64,000 bases of DNA from Aselliscus stoliczkanus (taxonomy: Eukaryota; Chordata; Mammalia; Chiroptera; Hipposideridae). Shown here in pieces: positions 11,973 through 23,905 of the stretch; within the stretch, counting starts at the first letter, position 1; every line of letters starts with the position of its first letter. The notes beneath the pieces are model-generated. The model saw only the letters and a program-made list of their open reading frames with translations. It had not been told where the DNA came from and did no database searches. The position numbers and the translations under genes were made by a program. Location of the stretch: assembly GCA_033961575.1 (NCBI GenBank), contig CM066732.1, positions 71,152,687 to 71,216,686 of the forward strand, written 5' to 3'.

Positions 11973-12842
11973 ATGGGGAGACAAAGAAACACAACACAAA
12001 TAAAAGAACAGAAGAAACTTCCTGAATCAGTGGAAATAGAGGAAATAGAGGTAACCAACCTATCAGAGACAGAGTTCAGAACACTGATTATTAGAATTTT
12101 CAAGGAAATTAATGAAAATATAAAGAAGGATAGAGAAATCATGAAAAGCAACCAGCTAGAACTTAAGAACACAATTACTGAATTAAATAACAAACTTGAT
12201 GGAATCACTAGCAGATTGGATGAAGCAGAAAATCGAATCAGTGACTTAGAAGACAAAATAGCAGAGATCACCCATGCGGAACAACAAAAAGAAAAGAGAA
12301 TGAAAAACATGGAAAATAGTTTAAGAGAGCTGGGGGACAACATCAAACGCAATAACCTCATTGGAGTACCAGAAGGAGAAGAGAGGGAGCAAGGGATTGA
12401 GAATATATTTGAAGTAATAATGTCTGAAAACTTCCCTAACCTGGCAAAGGACATTGAGATACAAGTTCAGGAATTGCAGAGAGTTCCAACCAGGATGATT
12501 CCAAACAGGCCCACTCCAAGACACATTATAGTGAAAATGGCAAGGGTTAAGGACAAAGACAGAATCCTTAAAGCAGCAAGGGAAAGGCAGCAAGTTACTT
12601 ACAAGGGTACCCCCATAAGATTATCAGCTGACTTTTCTACAGAAACTTTGCAGGTCAGAAGGGAGTGGCAGGAGGTTTTCAAAGTGATGAAAAATAAAGG
12701 CCTACAACCGAGATTGCTGTATCCAGCAAGGCTATCATTTAAAATCGAAGGCCAGATAAGGAGCTTTGCAGAAAAGAATAAGTTAAGGGAAATCATTACC
12801 ACCAAGCCAGCTTTGCAGGAAATGCTAAAAGGGCTTCTTTAA
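11973..12842 (+). CDS. L1 ORF1 protein (RNA-binding chaperone), intact
   Basis: Complete 289-codon frame from ATG to TAA. ORF1p forms trimers that coat L1 RNA and act as a nucleic-acid chaperone in the cytoplasmic L1 particle. The N-terminal half is highly charged with heptad patterning (NNKLDGITSRLDEAENRISD, around residues 70-95), the coiled coil. The middle holds the RRM-type region, with IGVPEGEE near residue 130 and HIIVKMARVKDKDRIL near 185-200. The C-terminal domain shows YKGTPIRLSADFS, RREW and the conserved LLYPARLSF, ending in MLKGLL. Length is in the usual mammalian range. The start was chosen because upstream sequence lacks frame continuity and this ATG gives the usual MGRQRN-like start. 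ORF2 begins 48 nt downstream. No stop or frameshift is seen. It could in principle act in trans, but this is not shown. Confidence 0.93.
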   Translation: MGRQRNTTQIKEQKKLPESVEIEEIEVTNLSETEFRTLIIRIFKEINENIKKDREIMKSNQLELKNTITELNNKLDGITSRLDEAENRISDLEDKIAEITHAEQQKEKRMKNMENSLRELGDNIKRNNLIGVPEGEEREQGIENIFEVIMSENFPNLAKDIEIQVQELQRVPTRMIPNRPTPRHIIVKMARVKDKDRILKAARERQQVTYKGTPIRLSADFSTETLQVRREWQEVFKVMKNKGLQPRLLYPARLSFKIEGQIRSFAEKNKLREIITTKPALQEMLKGLL

Positions 12843-12890
12843 GTAGAAGAGAAAAACAACCTAAGAAAGACTACGAACACAAATAACAAA

Positions 12891-15800
12891 ATGGCAATAA
12901 ATACACACCTATCAATAATCACATTAAATGTAAATGGATTAAATGCTCCAATGAAAAGACATAGGGTGGCTGAATGGATAAGAAAGCAAGACCCCAGCAT
13001 ATGCTATATACAAGAGACTCACCTCAGATCCAAAGACTCATACAGGCTGAAAGTAAAGGGATGGAGTAAAATATTTCATGCAAATGGTACTGAGAAAAAA
13101 GCTGGAGTAGCGATACTTATATCAGATAAAATGTACTTTAAGTTGAAGAATATAACAAAGGACAAAGATGGACACTTCATAGTAATGAAGGGATCGATCC
13201 AACAAGAGGACATAATTCTAGTAAACATCTATGCACCTAACATAGGAGCCCCTAAATATATAAAACAGATATTGTCAGACATAAAGACAGAGATCAACAG
13301 TAACACTATCATAGTAGGGGACTTCAACACCCTGCTGTCACTAATAGACAGATCCTCCAGACAGAAAATCAATGTGGAAACAGTGACCTTAAATGACACA
13401 TTAGACCAGCTGGATTTAACAGATATTTTCAGAGCATTTCATCACAAAGCTACAGAATATACATTCTTTTCAAGTGCACATGGAACATTTTCTAAGATAG
13501 ACCACATGTTAGGCCACAAAACAAGTCTCAATAAATTTAAGAAGATTGAAATCATTTCAACTGTATTCTCTGACCACAATGCTTTGAAACTAGAAATCAA
13601 TTATAAGAAGAAATCTGGGAAGCTGACAAATAAATGGAGGCTAAACAACATGCTATTAGTGAGTGGGTCACAAATGAGATCAAGGAGGAAATCAAAAGAT
13701 ACCTCGAGACAAACGAAAATGAAAACACCACGACCCAAAATCTCTGGGATGCTGCGAAAGCAGTCCTAAGAGGGAAGTTTATAGCAGTGCAGGCCTACCT
13801 AAAGAAGGAAGAAAAATCTCAAATCAACAGGTTATCCTTACACCTAAGGGAACTGGAAAAAGAACAGCAAAAGAGGCCCAAGGGGAGTACAAGAACGGAG
13901 ATAATAAAGACCAGAGCAGAAATAAGCAATATAGAGAACAGAAAAACAATTCAAAAGATCAGTGAAACCAAGAGCTGGTTTCTTGAGAAGATAAACAAAA
14001 TTGACAAACCTCTAGCCAGGCTCATCAAAAAAAAAGAGAGAGGACTCAAATTAGCAAAATCAGGAATGAAAGAGGGGAAATGACTACAGACATCACAGAA
14101 ATACAAAAAATTCTAAGAAATTACTATGAGCAACTATATGCCAACAAATTTGACAATCTGGAAGAAATGGATAATTTTCTAGAAGCATACAACCTTCCAA
14201 AGCTAACGCAAGAAGAAACAGAAAATCTAAATACCCTGATTACTACCAAGGAAATTGAATCAGTAATTGACAAGCTCCCGAAAAACAAAAGCCCTGGACC
14301 AGACGGCTTCACAAGTGAATTTTATCAAACATTCAAAAAAGAACTATCACCTATTCTTCTCAAACTATTCCAAAAAATCCAGGAGGGAAGGCTCCCAAAC
14401 TCTTTTTATGAAGCCACTATCACCCTGATTCCAAAACCAGATAAAGACATCACAAAAAAGGAAAACTACAGGCCAATCTCCCTGATGAATATAGATGCTA
14501 AAATTCTCAATAAAACATTAGCAAACAGAATTCAGCAATATATTAAGAAGATCATACATCATGATCAAGTGGGATTCATCCCTAGTGTGCAAGGCTGGTT
14601 CAACATCCGTAAATCAATTAATGTGATACACCACATCAACAAAATGAAGGATAAAGATCACATGGTCATTTCAATAGATGCAGAAAAAGCATTTGACAAA
14701 ATCCAACAGCCATTTATGTTAAAAACCCTTAGCAAAGTGGGAATACAGGGATCATATCTCAACATAATAAAAGCCATATATGATAAACCTACAGCTAATA
14801 TCATACTCAATGGGGAAAAGCTAAAACCATTCCCCTTAAGATCAGGAACAAGACAAGGCTGTCCACTTTCTCCTCTTTTATTCAACATAGTGCTGGAAGT
14901 TCTAGCCACAGCAATCAGACAACAAAAAGAAATAAAAGGCATCCAGATTGGCAAGGAAGAAGTAAAATTGTCATTATATGCAGATGACATGATACTGTAT
15001 ATAGAGAACCCCAAAGACTCCATCAAAAAACTATTGGAACTGATAGACGAATTCAGTAAAGTAGCAGGATATAAAATCAATGTTCAGGAATCAGTGGCAT
15101 TTGCATATACCAATAATAAACTAATGGAAAGAGAAATTAAGAAAACTGTCCCATTTACAATTGCGTCAAGAACTATAAAAATACCTAGGAATAAATTTAA
15201 CCAAAGAAGTGAAAGATCTGTACTCAGAAAATTAGAAGACACTGAAGAAAGAAATCATAGAAGATACAAATAAATGGAAACACCTACCATGCTCATGGAT
15301 AGGAAGAATTAATATAGTTAAAATGTCCATACTGCCTAAAGCAATATATAGATTCAATGCAATTCCTATCAAACTACCAAGGGCATTTTTCACAGAAATA
15401 GAAAATATAATCCTAAAATTTATATGGAATCATAAAAGGCCCAGAATAGCCTCGGCAATTCTGAGATATAAGAACAAAGTCGGGGGGATCACGCTACCAG
15501 ACATCAAAACCTACTACAAGGCTACAGTAATCAAGACAGTTTGGTATTGGCATAAAAACAGGCACATCGATCAGTGGAACAGAACAGAGAGCCCAGAAAT
15601 AAATCCAGGCATTTATGGACAGTTAATCTATGACAAGGGAAGCAAGAATTTCCACTGGAGTAGAGATAGTCTATTCAATAAATGGTGCTGGGAAAATTGG
15701 ACTGACACATGAAAAAAAATGAAACTGGACCACCTCCTTACGCCTTATACAAGAACAAATTCAAAATGGGTTAAAGACTTAAGTGTAAGACCTGGAACCA

Positions 15801-16710
15801 TAAAAATCCTAAAAGAAAATATAGGGAGTACATTTGCAGACATTACCCGGAGCAATATTTTTACTGATACATCCCTATGGGCAAGGGACGTAAAAGAAAA
15901 AATGAACATATGGGATTATATCAGACTTAAAAGTTTTTTCATAACAAAGGAAACCATTAATAAAACAAAAAGGAAGCCTACTGAATGGGAGAATATATTT
16001 GCCAATGATATATCTGATAAGGGGTTAATATCCAAAATTTATAAAACACTCATGAAACTCAACACCAAAAAAACAAACAACCCAATTAAAAAATGGGCAG
16101 AAGATATGAAGAGACATTTCTCTAAAGAAGACATACAGATGGCCAACAGGCATATGAAAAAGAGTTCAACCTCACTGGTCATTAGGGAAATGCAAATAAA
16201 AACCACCATGAGATACCACCTCACTCCAGTCAGAATGGCTATCATCAACAAATCAACAAACAACAAGTGCTGGCGGGGCTGTGGGGAAAAGGGGACCCTG
16301 CTGCACTGCTGGTGGGACTGCAGATTGGTGCAGCCACTATGGAAGTCAGTATGGAGGTATCTCAAAGAACTGGAAATAGAGCTACCTTTTGACCCAGCAA
16401 TTCCACTCCTAGGTATTTATCCTGAAAAAACCAAGACACTTATTCAAAAAAAGTTATGCACCCCTATGTTCATAGCAGCACAATTTACAATAGCTAAGAC
16501 TCGGAAACAACCAAAATGCCCATCAGTAGATGACTGGATTAAGAAACTGTGGTATATTTATACAATGGAGTATTACTCTGCTATAAGGAAGAATGAAATC
16601 GTGCCATTTGCAATGATATGGATGGACCTAGGACTATTATGTTGAGTGAAATAAGTCAGTCAGAGAAGGACAAATACCATATGATCTCACTCATATGTGG
16701 AATCTGAAAA
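12891..16710 (+). pseudogene. L1 ORF2 (endonuclease / reverse transcriptase), frameshifted
   Basis: ORF2p nicks target DNA and reverse-transcribes L1 RNA. The first frame (12891-13769) is the apurinic-like endonuclease: TLNVNGLN near residue 12, the metal-binding QETH at 41-44, GDFNTLLS, and SDHNALK near its end. The reverse transcriptase follows with [10 protein letters not shown], the [16 protein letters not shown] block and the catalytic YADD at 14977-14988. The C-terminal part has a Cys-rich segment (about 16267-16320) and the [11 protein letters not shown] block. Reading needs shifts near 13655, in the A run at 14027-14035, in the A run at 15177-15181, and near 16628; in-frame stops lie at 15233-15235 and 15710-15712. 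Summed length is close to the usual 1,275 codons. As read, the gene cannot make full-length ORF2p. Confidence 0.92.
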
Positions 16711-17218
16711 ACTGTATGAATGAGCAAAGTAAACAGAAACTGTCTCATAGATATAGAGGAAAAATCAGGGTTGCTAATTGGGAGGGGAATGGGGATGAGG
16801 GAGAAGGGGAAGGGATTAGACAGCAAAAATAGGCAACTACAATATTGCCACTGGGATAGGAAAAACAGTTTGGGGAATATAATTAATAATGTTGTAAATA
16901 TTCTGTGGAATGTCAGATGATCATAGGTCTTGTTAGGGAGACCATTTCATGGATGGAGTAGAGGTTTGATCACTACACTGTATTACTAAAGCAGAGGTGG
17001 TATACCTATTGTAATTGAATATATATAGATAGTCACGGGATGCGGATTATACTGTGGAAGAGAGTCAGAGGAAGAGTAATAGATATATATGATATGGGGG
17101 GAGTGGGGTGGCGAATTGGGGGTGGGGGATTGTCACTTGGAGGAGTAAAATGTATAACTATTGCACTGTGTTGTACACCTGAAACTAATTAAAAATAAAT
17201 AAATAAATAAATGGCAAA

Positions 17219-17929
17219 ATGACTACATGCATTTATCTCTTTCAAAAAGACACTAACCTGACATTAAGAAAGAATAAAGGAAAGTATTCCTTCTACATAT
17301 AATAAAACCAGAAAAAAAATAGTAGGCACGTAATTTCAGCAAATTTTAGAAAGGGAACAAATGGCAGAATCTGTTTTAACTGATGAAAGAAATTACAAAC
17401 TTAAAGTTTGGAGTGGGAGAGACAAGTGAAAAGGGAGACACTATTATATACCAATCAGATAGGCTGGCAATCGGTGGTTCCACATATAAAGCAATAATAA
17501 GTCATCAGGAAAGCAGCTAAAAATCAAAGTTTTGTCTTCAAATAGGACCACTTATCACTCTTGGTCTTCCAAAACAGTTAATGAGATATCACAAATAGAC
17601 TTTACATGTATTACACATCAAATGCTGTAGTAAAGTGTCTATTCCAGTGCAAGACACCAGACTTCTGAAATTAAACAGCTAAACAGAAATGATTTTTAAA
17701 AATGCTGATCATTGATAGCATCTCACTGGAAAGTCTGGCTTGCCTCCTACTCACCCTATAGTAAAACCAGTTGTCCAGTAAAGTCAGCTCATGGCAACAT
17801 GCAAAGGTCAGACAATTAAAGTAGCGAACTATCCACTGTGCACTTACACTTAATTGTCCACCTCATAGATTTCAATCCATGTTTAATGTCTAACTTTTAA
17901 GAATAAATGCTCTATCAGAAATTGGCAGA
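17219..17929. other. Anonymous DNA downstream of the L1
   Basis: No recognisable repeat or gene. Base composition is ordinary for the window. Confidence 0.35.
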
Positions 17930-18960
17930 TATTTGAGAAAAGAGAGAAACTAAAATAGACAAAATAATTAAAAAGGCAGGAAACCTGGAGGAACAATAAA
18001 AATGTAGATAGTAGAAGATCTTTTTTGAAACCAAATCTATAATTGATATCCTCAGAAAGATAAAATAAAGTGTTTTGTCCACAAAACAGGATGATAAAAT
18101 AACACAGAACAGAAAAGAACTTTCAGATATTAAAAAGAGGATGCTTACAACTTAAAAAAACAGTGAAAGGATAAAATTGAGAAACAAAATTATAATTTAA
18201 AAAAGTTTTATTACAGAAATTCCAAAAAGAAAGAGGACAAGAAACAGAAAGAAAAAAAACCTATCAAAGGAATATTACAAAAATACTTCTAAGACTTGAA
18301 GGTCCTTATTGAGAGGGCACACTTAATTGTCAGGTAAATAATTGAATACAAATCACACCAATGAGAAAGCTCAAGTTGGCAATACTGAGAAAGAGAACCA
18401 AAAACTTACGCAAACACCACAAGCAGTATTCAGAATGGCATCCAAAAACTCAATAGCATATTGTATCCTAGAAGATATTAGAAACAAGCCTTCCAAAATT
18501 CCAGGGAATATTACTTCATCCTAGAATTTTAGACATAGCCAAATTAGTAAAGTCTCAAAAGTGATTTTTTTTTTTTATTCAGCAAATGAGGGAGTTAATG
18601 AAAAAAAGAAGATATGTGGTTTAGGAGACTAGAAATTCAATAGAGGGTCAAGGAATAAGGGAAATATCACGATGAAGATTTGCAGCAAGCCGAGAGAGTT
18701 CCCAGTTCATTATTGTAGAAGGAATCCAGAGAAGTATATAAGCAAACACTACTAAAAAAAATTAATAAGCTCAACAATCCATTATTGACTTGGGGTGAAA
18801 ATATAATCGTGTTAGAGAAAAATTTCATTGGAAATTTAGGACTTGAAAAATTAATAACCTGAACAAATGGAAAAAGTGAAATAATCCTTAATTCAAGGGA
18901 GAAATGTTGCATGCCAAAAGAATAATAGTATACTAACATTGCTACTCAAAATGTGGTCCC
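17930..18960 (+). repeat. Old L1/HAL1-like relic (ORF1 region)
   Basis: The text resembles the ORF1 half of ancient L1ME/HAL1 elements: an A-rich purine stretch with short glutamate/lysine-type codons, ggaatattacaaaaatac followed by gacttgaaggtcc and gagagggcacac, then agaatggcatccaaaaac and the equivalents of the final ORF1 segment. Many stops and indels destroy the frame. Ends are approximate. A generic L1M assignment is equally possible. Confidence 0.5.
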
Positions 18961-20300
18961 CTCCCTGCTACAAGTCCTCAAACTGTATTATCAAATAGCA
19001 AGGAGATAAACAGCTTCAGCCAGATTTGCTTGAGCTAACCAACTATTGTATATCAATAAGCACTTTGGTTTCCTTCCCACATAGATTCTTTCTTCATATA
19101 AGGTTTGCTCTAGGAAAGAAGTGCATTGATTTTCTTTCCTATATGGGCTCCTTATTCTGTCAGAGCTCCAGCACTCTGAGCCTGATGGCATTAGTATAGC
19201 TTATGGGCTGAGTTTAAACAAAAATTCTGACAAAAGGGTTGTGAGGATTTGGGGAAGATGAACCGAGAATGATTAATGGTACAGAGAACTGTATTTTCCA
19301 ATTATATAGCAGGCGTGATTTAAAAACAGCAGTAGAAGAAAACTATTAAGATATATTGAGGCAAGTTTTTAGAAAGCTAAAAATGCTAACATTCTCTTCG
19401 CTAACAACAGGGAGGGTGGGTAGGAGTTGGACAGTAGTGATTGTTAGTTTTCATTATAAGTGCTTTAGCACTAGTATATCTTCAACTATATACATTTATT
19501 ACTGTAGTAAAATTTCAATTAATTTTTAGGTAAGAGTTTACGAGAATTGTAGGCTTTGTTAAGTTTGTTTATGATAAAAAAGTTTCACACATATTGAGAA
19601 CTGATTTACATATCAAAGACTTGAACATTTTAAGAAGTAAAAGAAAATCATTGAACCATGTGTAAGAATTTTGACAAAATAATAAAGTATAACAAAACCT
19701 TAAATGAGGCAGATATAAAAGAACAGATTAAAAGCAACGAAGAAACAGAAGAAAGGCTACAGAGGACAGGAAGAACAAAAACTATTAAAATTAAGGAAAG
19801 ATACTAATGAATAATCATTAGCTTGTAATAAACTCAGACAAATATACAGAAAAGATGTCGTACAATTCTGAATATTACAGAAAGATATTGAGGACAAGAG
19901 TTAAATACAGTCTGTAAATATGATAGTATACTGTCAATAAGTACTAAGAATTTCTGAAATAGCATACCTAAATAACATAGAGCTTGCCATAATTTTGTAA
20001 CTAACAACACAGCCAACATACAACTAACTATTTTTAGGACCCTGAGTCTAATAGGAAAGTGGAATATAAAGAAAGGTATAGGAAATATGTAACTAGATTT
20101 TATAACCACAATGGAGAATGACTCTTTTTCTAAGAACTCTAGGTCATTTTTTAAACAACCAACCTAAAATAGCAATTTCAGTCTCCTGCTGAATGCTGAC
20201 TAGATTAATTAAAGCAGGTAAAACTGACTGCTGTAATTGAATTACAGTCTTTTCTAAGAGCAGTTGTTGCCCTATTCTCTGTATTTTATTGACTCTTTTA
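18961..20300. other. Anonymous AT-rich DNA
   Basis: No gene recognised. Purine-rich stretches at 19690-19800 hint at further old L1 sequence, but I cannot align them with confidence. Confidence 0.3.
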
Positions 20301-20430
20301 TGAGTTCTACTGCTAAATCAATTCTAATCACTGCATCAACTGGAAAAATTCCACTTTCCACTGCCAGATCAATTATAGTCACACAATCAATAGCTAGTAC
20401 TTCAGCCTTTTTTATTAAAAGACTGTAAAC

Positions 20431-20433
20431 AAA

Positions 20434-20500
<67 letters not shown>

Positions 20501-20542
20501 GAGAGAGAGAGAAGAGAGAGAGAGAGAAGAGAGAGAGAGAGA

Positions 20543-20575
<33 letters not shown>

Positions 20576-20626
20576 AAGAAAGAAAGAAGAAAGAAAGAAA
20601 GAAAAAGAAAGAAAGAAAGAAAGAAA
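20431..20626 (+). repeat. Pure-purine compound microsatellite, 196 nt
   Basis: A run of only A and G from 20431 to 20626: (GAAA)n at both ends and (GA)n with GGA and GAAGA interruptions in the middle. It is bounded by C on each side. The two long open frames on the minus strand over it (serine/leucine/phenylalanine-rich) are products of the repeat and not genes. Confidence 0.95.
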
Positions 20627-20639
20627 CTACTAAAACAGA

Positions 20640-21900
20640 AAGACAATGATTCTCTTTCTGTATTACAGGAAAAGCAGACAAAGCTAATTTACCACATAAA
20701 TATTCATGGTGAATATAAAGTTCAGTGAGAAAAATTATTTGCATTGATATAATATTTTCAAAGTAGCTATGTAACCAATTTTGATTAACTTTTAATGAAT
20801 TATTTGACAGTTTACAAGAATCTCTTGTGACAGTTATACACCTCAGGTTGGAATTAGTTACAATACCAAGATTTCACATTGCACCTGGGACCCGTTGGCT
20901 CCACCTCTATTTTATCATCTCTTTGTTGTCTTTCCAAGAATTTTCTCCTTTGAAGGCCACACCACCTTTTCTTTTTTTGTTAAGAAGCAACATCTAGGAT
21001 GCATTCCCACTATTCTCAATAGTTTTAAAATTTAATTGAATGTTTTAATTTCTCAACTTTCATTATCCTAAGTGACTGCAGTACCAATTTAAGTCAGTAA
21101 TAATATATTTGTGTTAAATGCCTCTAATCTCCTTAAATATGAAATCTATTTATAGGATATAATTATAATTCAGAACACCTGAGTGTCAAATTTCCAATAC
21201 GTCAAATTTTATATTTTATTTTATAAATTGTGACTGAATACCTTACTGCTGTGTTTTCCTCTTCCTGCTGTTATTATTGAGAATTTCTTATTAAGAATTT
21301 CATCTCACCATGACTTTTCAAGTCATCATCACGTCCCTAAATAGCTGGACTCCTGGAGTAGCCAAAAACCAGTGGAGTTTCTTCCTTGATGTTCATTATT
21401 ATGATGAGCCTCTGGTAGCGCATTTTCAGTTCTGACATGATAAAGATGGTAGGTACATGCATGAATAACAGTAAAAGAACATCTCACCATCAGTTGTGTT
21501 CTCATAGTGCCTGATACTGGTTAGAATACAGTGTAAACATTCTTCCATCATACAAGCAATTCTTAAAGGGTGTCCTATATCACCACCAAATACTGTCCAT
21601 CTTCTCTGGGTTGCTGAACTTTGAACTTCACAAAGTGAAATCCTGTGAATTATCTTGGTTAAAACTTTCATTAAAATACCACAAAAAAATCCTTGTTGGT
21701 GAGATTAGGAAGTGTTAGCACCAAAGGTACTCCTCTAGTATTTGTTTGAAACACTCAGTTTAGCTATCAGTTTGTGGGTGGCATATGAGTATTGAGTGAT
21801 GGATGAAGCATGGGGTCTTGGAAAATATTCAGCAGTTACTCTTTCAGCCATTTTGTCAACCTATATCCTATAATCTCCAATTTAGTAACAGTATGAAATT
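20640..21900. other. Anonymous AT-rich DNA
   Basis: No recognisable gene or repeat. The 81-codon minus-strand frame at 21426-21671 has no motif that I know. Confidence 0.35.
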
Positions 21901-21904
21901 CTAG

Positions 21905-21963
21905 TAAAATATATATATTTTAATATATAAAATAGTATATATTTTAATATATAAAATATATAC

Positions 21964-22030
<67 letters not shown>
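21905..22030. repeat. AT-only tract ending in (TA)32
   Basis: Perfect TA alternation from 21967 to 22030. Just upstream are two copies of a self-complementary segment of the type tatattttaatatataaaat. The run is likely length-variable. Confidence 0.9.
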
Positions 22031-22036
<6 letters not shown>

Positions 22037-22074
22037 ATGAATAAGCTCACACAAAACAAGAGAAATCCTCAGGA

Positions 22075-22598
22075 CTGTGTGGTAAGCAGCATAACAGCCC
22101 CCAAAGATGCCCATGCCCTAATGCCTGGAATCTGTGAATATGGTATTTCACATGGTAAAGAGAATTGTAGATCTGATTAAGGTTGTGGACGTTGAGATGG
22201 TCTTACATGTTCTTGCATTATTTAGGTGGGTCCAATCTAATTATATGAGTCTCTAAAATCAGGGAACCTTTCCTGGCTGTAGTTAGATGGAGATGCAATA
22301 AAGAAAGAAGGATCAGAGCGATGCAGTGTCACTGGCCTTGAAGATGGAGGAAGAGGGTCACAAACCATGAATGCCAGTGGCCTCAGAAGATGAAGATAAT
22401 AATAAATGGATATCCCTCAAGAGCCTGAAGAGAGAAAAAAAAAAATCCCTGCTGACTCCTTGATTTTAGCTCATTGAGGCCTGCCTGGGTCAGACTCCTG
22501 ACATCCAGAACTGTAAGACAATAAATTTATAGTGTTTAAGCTAAAAAGTTTGTGTTAATTCATTATAACAGTAGCAGTATAAAACTGAAACAGCCAAT
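22075..22598 (+). repeat. MLT1-class MaLR LTR
   Basis: The order of blocks follows MLT1-type LTRs of the ERVL-MaLR group: cagcccccaaagatgccc, a ctgattaaggttgtggac block, aggtgggtccaatct, ggccttgaagatggagg, actccttgattttagc, and ccagaactgtaagacaat followed by aataaattt and the gtttaagc/gtttgtgttaatt end. AATAAA near 22520 would be the polyadenylation signal. An A run at about 22436-22445 is a later expansion. Subfamily and exact ends are not determined. Confidence 0.75.
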
Positions 22599-23059
22599 AA
22601 TAAAGTGAATTCAGGGAAGAGATTACTGAGTCCCCAGGATACTTTGAGGGTAACTGCAATGTACAGTGGATGAAAGTTTTGGTTTCAATGGCCATGTAAA
22701 GAGGATGAAACAAATATTGGAGTCCCTGCAGAGTAGATAAACCAAATAAATTATTAAATAAATAAATAAATACAAGTTTCAAATTTCAGATTATGAAGGA
22801 TAGAAAATCTTTCCTTTTTTTTTTTTCTTGTCTAGGTAAGCCTTGGCTTTGATTTGAAATAAAGTGACATCCTCACCTGGGGATTAGTGACCATAATCCA
22901 GCCACTGAGTAGATAAAAAGCTGAATTTACAAAATTTATAAAAAACTTGTTTTTTAAAAACAAACCACAGTACAATCTTAAAATTCTTTAGATATCAATG
23001 TTAGACAAAGGACATTCAATAGTCAGTACATGCTTAAAGAAATAAGGGGGTAATAAAAA
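22599..23059. other. Anonymous DNA with short T and A runs
   Basis: No recognisable feature apart from an (AAAT)n-like tract near 22755-22770. Confidence 0.3.
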
Positions 23060-23905
23060 ATATGAGTAGGAAAAGACGACAAAAGAATAACAGATTTGAT
23101 TTTAAAATGTAACTTCTAAAAAAGAAACATAATATCTGAAATTAGACCTAAATAAAGAGAAAGTTAATTACTAAAAGGTAGAACCAAAAAATTACACCAA
23201 ATATAATACAGACAAAGGGAAGGGATATATAAAAGAGAAATCCAATAACTTATAGTTGTAATTTCAGGATAAATATAAAGAAATATTGAGGGAGAGACAA
23301 TATTTGAGAAGATAATAGTTGAGGATGTTTTCCAGACTGACTATAAGACTTGATTATTATAATTATTATCCAGATTCAAAAAGCACAGAAAATTCCAATT
23401 AGGATGAATAAAATATTCTCACTTAGATGCACTATAATAAAAAACACAGAATAGCAAAAATATTGAGGCAATATTTATAATAGCAGACATAATAAGAATA
23501 ATAGGAGATATTAATGACAAATATAAATAATGTCTAAATACTTCATATGTTAAAGAAGAAATCAAAATCAAATGATATAATACTTGTAATTGAATGTCAA
23601 TGAAAATATGACATGTGAAACCTAGCAGAATGCATCACCATCTGTACTTGGTAAGAAGTATATATTATTAAATGATTATATTAGAATAGAAAGGTACAAA
23701 AAACTTAATGACTGAAGAAACCAGCAAAATAGAAAGAAAATTAAAAAGCAAATGAAAGTAAATGAAAGAAAAAAAATTAATATAATAGGATACTACATAA
23801 TAAAGGAGTCATCCAGTGCTTGATTCTTTCAGGATATTAATAAACTTAACATAGCTCTGGGAAGACTTACCAAGGACAGTAGATAGAAGACCCCGCCCAA
23901 GAAAA
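23060..23905 (+). repeat. Old L1 relic (ORF1 into ORF2 fragments)
   Basis: A-rich sequence with recognisable pieces of an ancient L1: gagagacaatatttgagaag and gttttccagactgac, then ccagattcaaaaagcac and aattaggatgaataaa correspond to the ORF1 RNA-binding region, and the end (atgaaaatatgacatgtgaa, then an agcaaatgaaagtaaatg stretch and ataaacttaacatagctc) resembles ORF2. It has stops in all frames. The family within L1M and the exact ends are uncertain. Confidence 0.5.

Larger units (their letters stand above)
9566..17218 (+). mobile_element. Full-length L1 (LINE-1) retrotransposon
   Basis: A complete L1: 5' UTR from 9576, ORF1 11973-12842, a 48-nt spacer, ORF2 from 12891 to about 16.7 kb, a G-rich 3' UTR (gggg-rich tract near 17090-17130) and an A-rich tail made of AAAT repeats ending about 17208. 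Direct repeats aaatggcaaa at 9566-9575 and 17209-17218 are the target-site duplication. Total length about 7.6 kb, long for an L1 because the 5' UTR is about 2.4 kb. ORF1 is intact and ORF2 has only a few lesions, so this is among the younger copies in the window, though not competent as read. Confidence 0.95.

Noticed and set aside
20272..20744. Minus-strand frames of 109-124 codons, Ser/Phe/Leu-rich, as a membrane protein
   Set aside because: They are translations of the GAAA/GA microsatellite.
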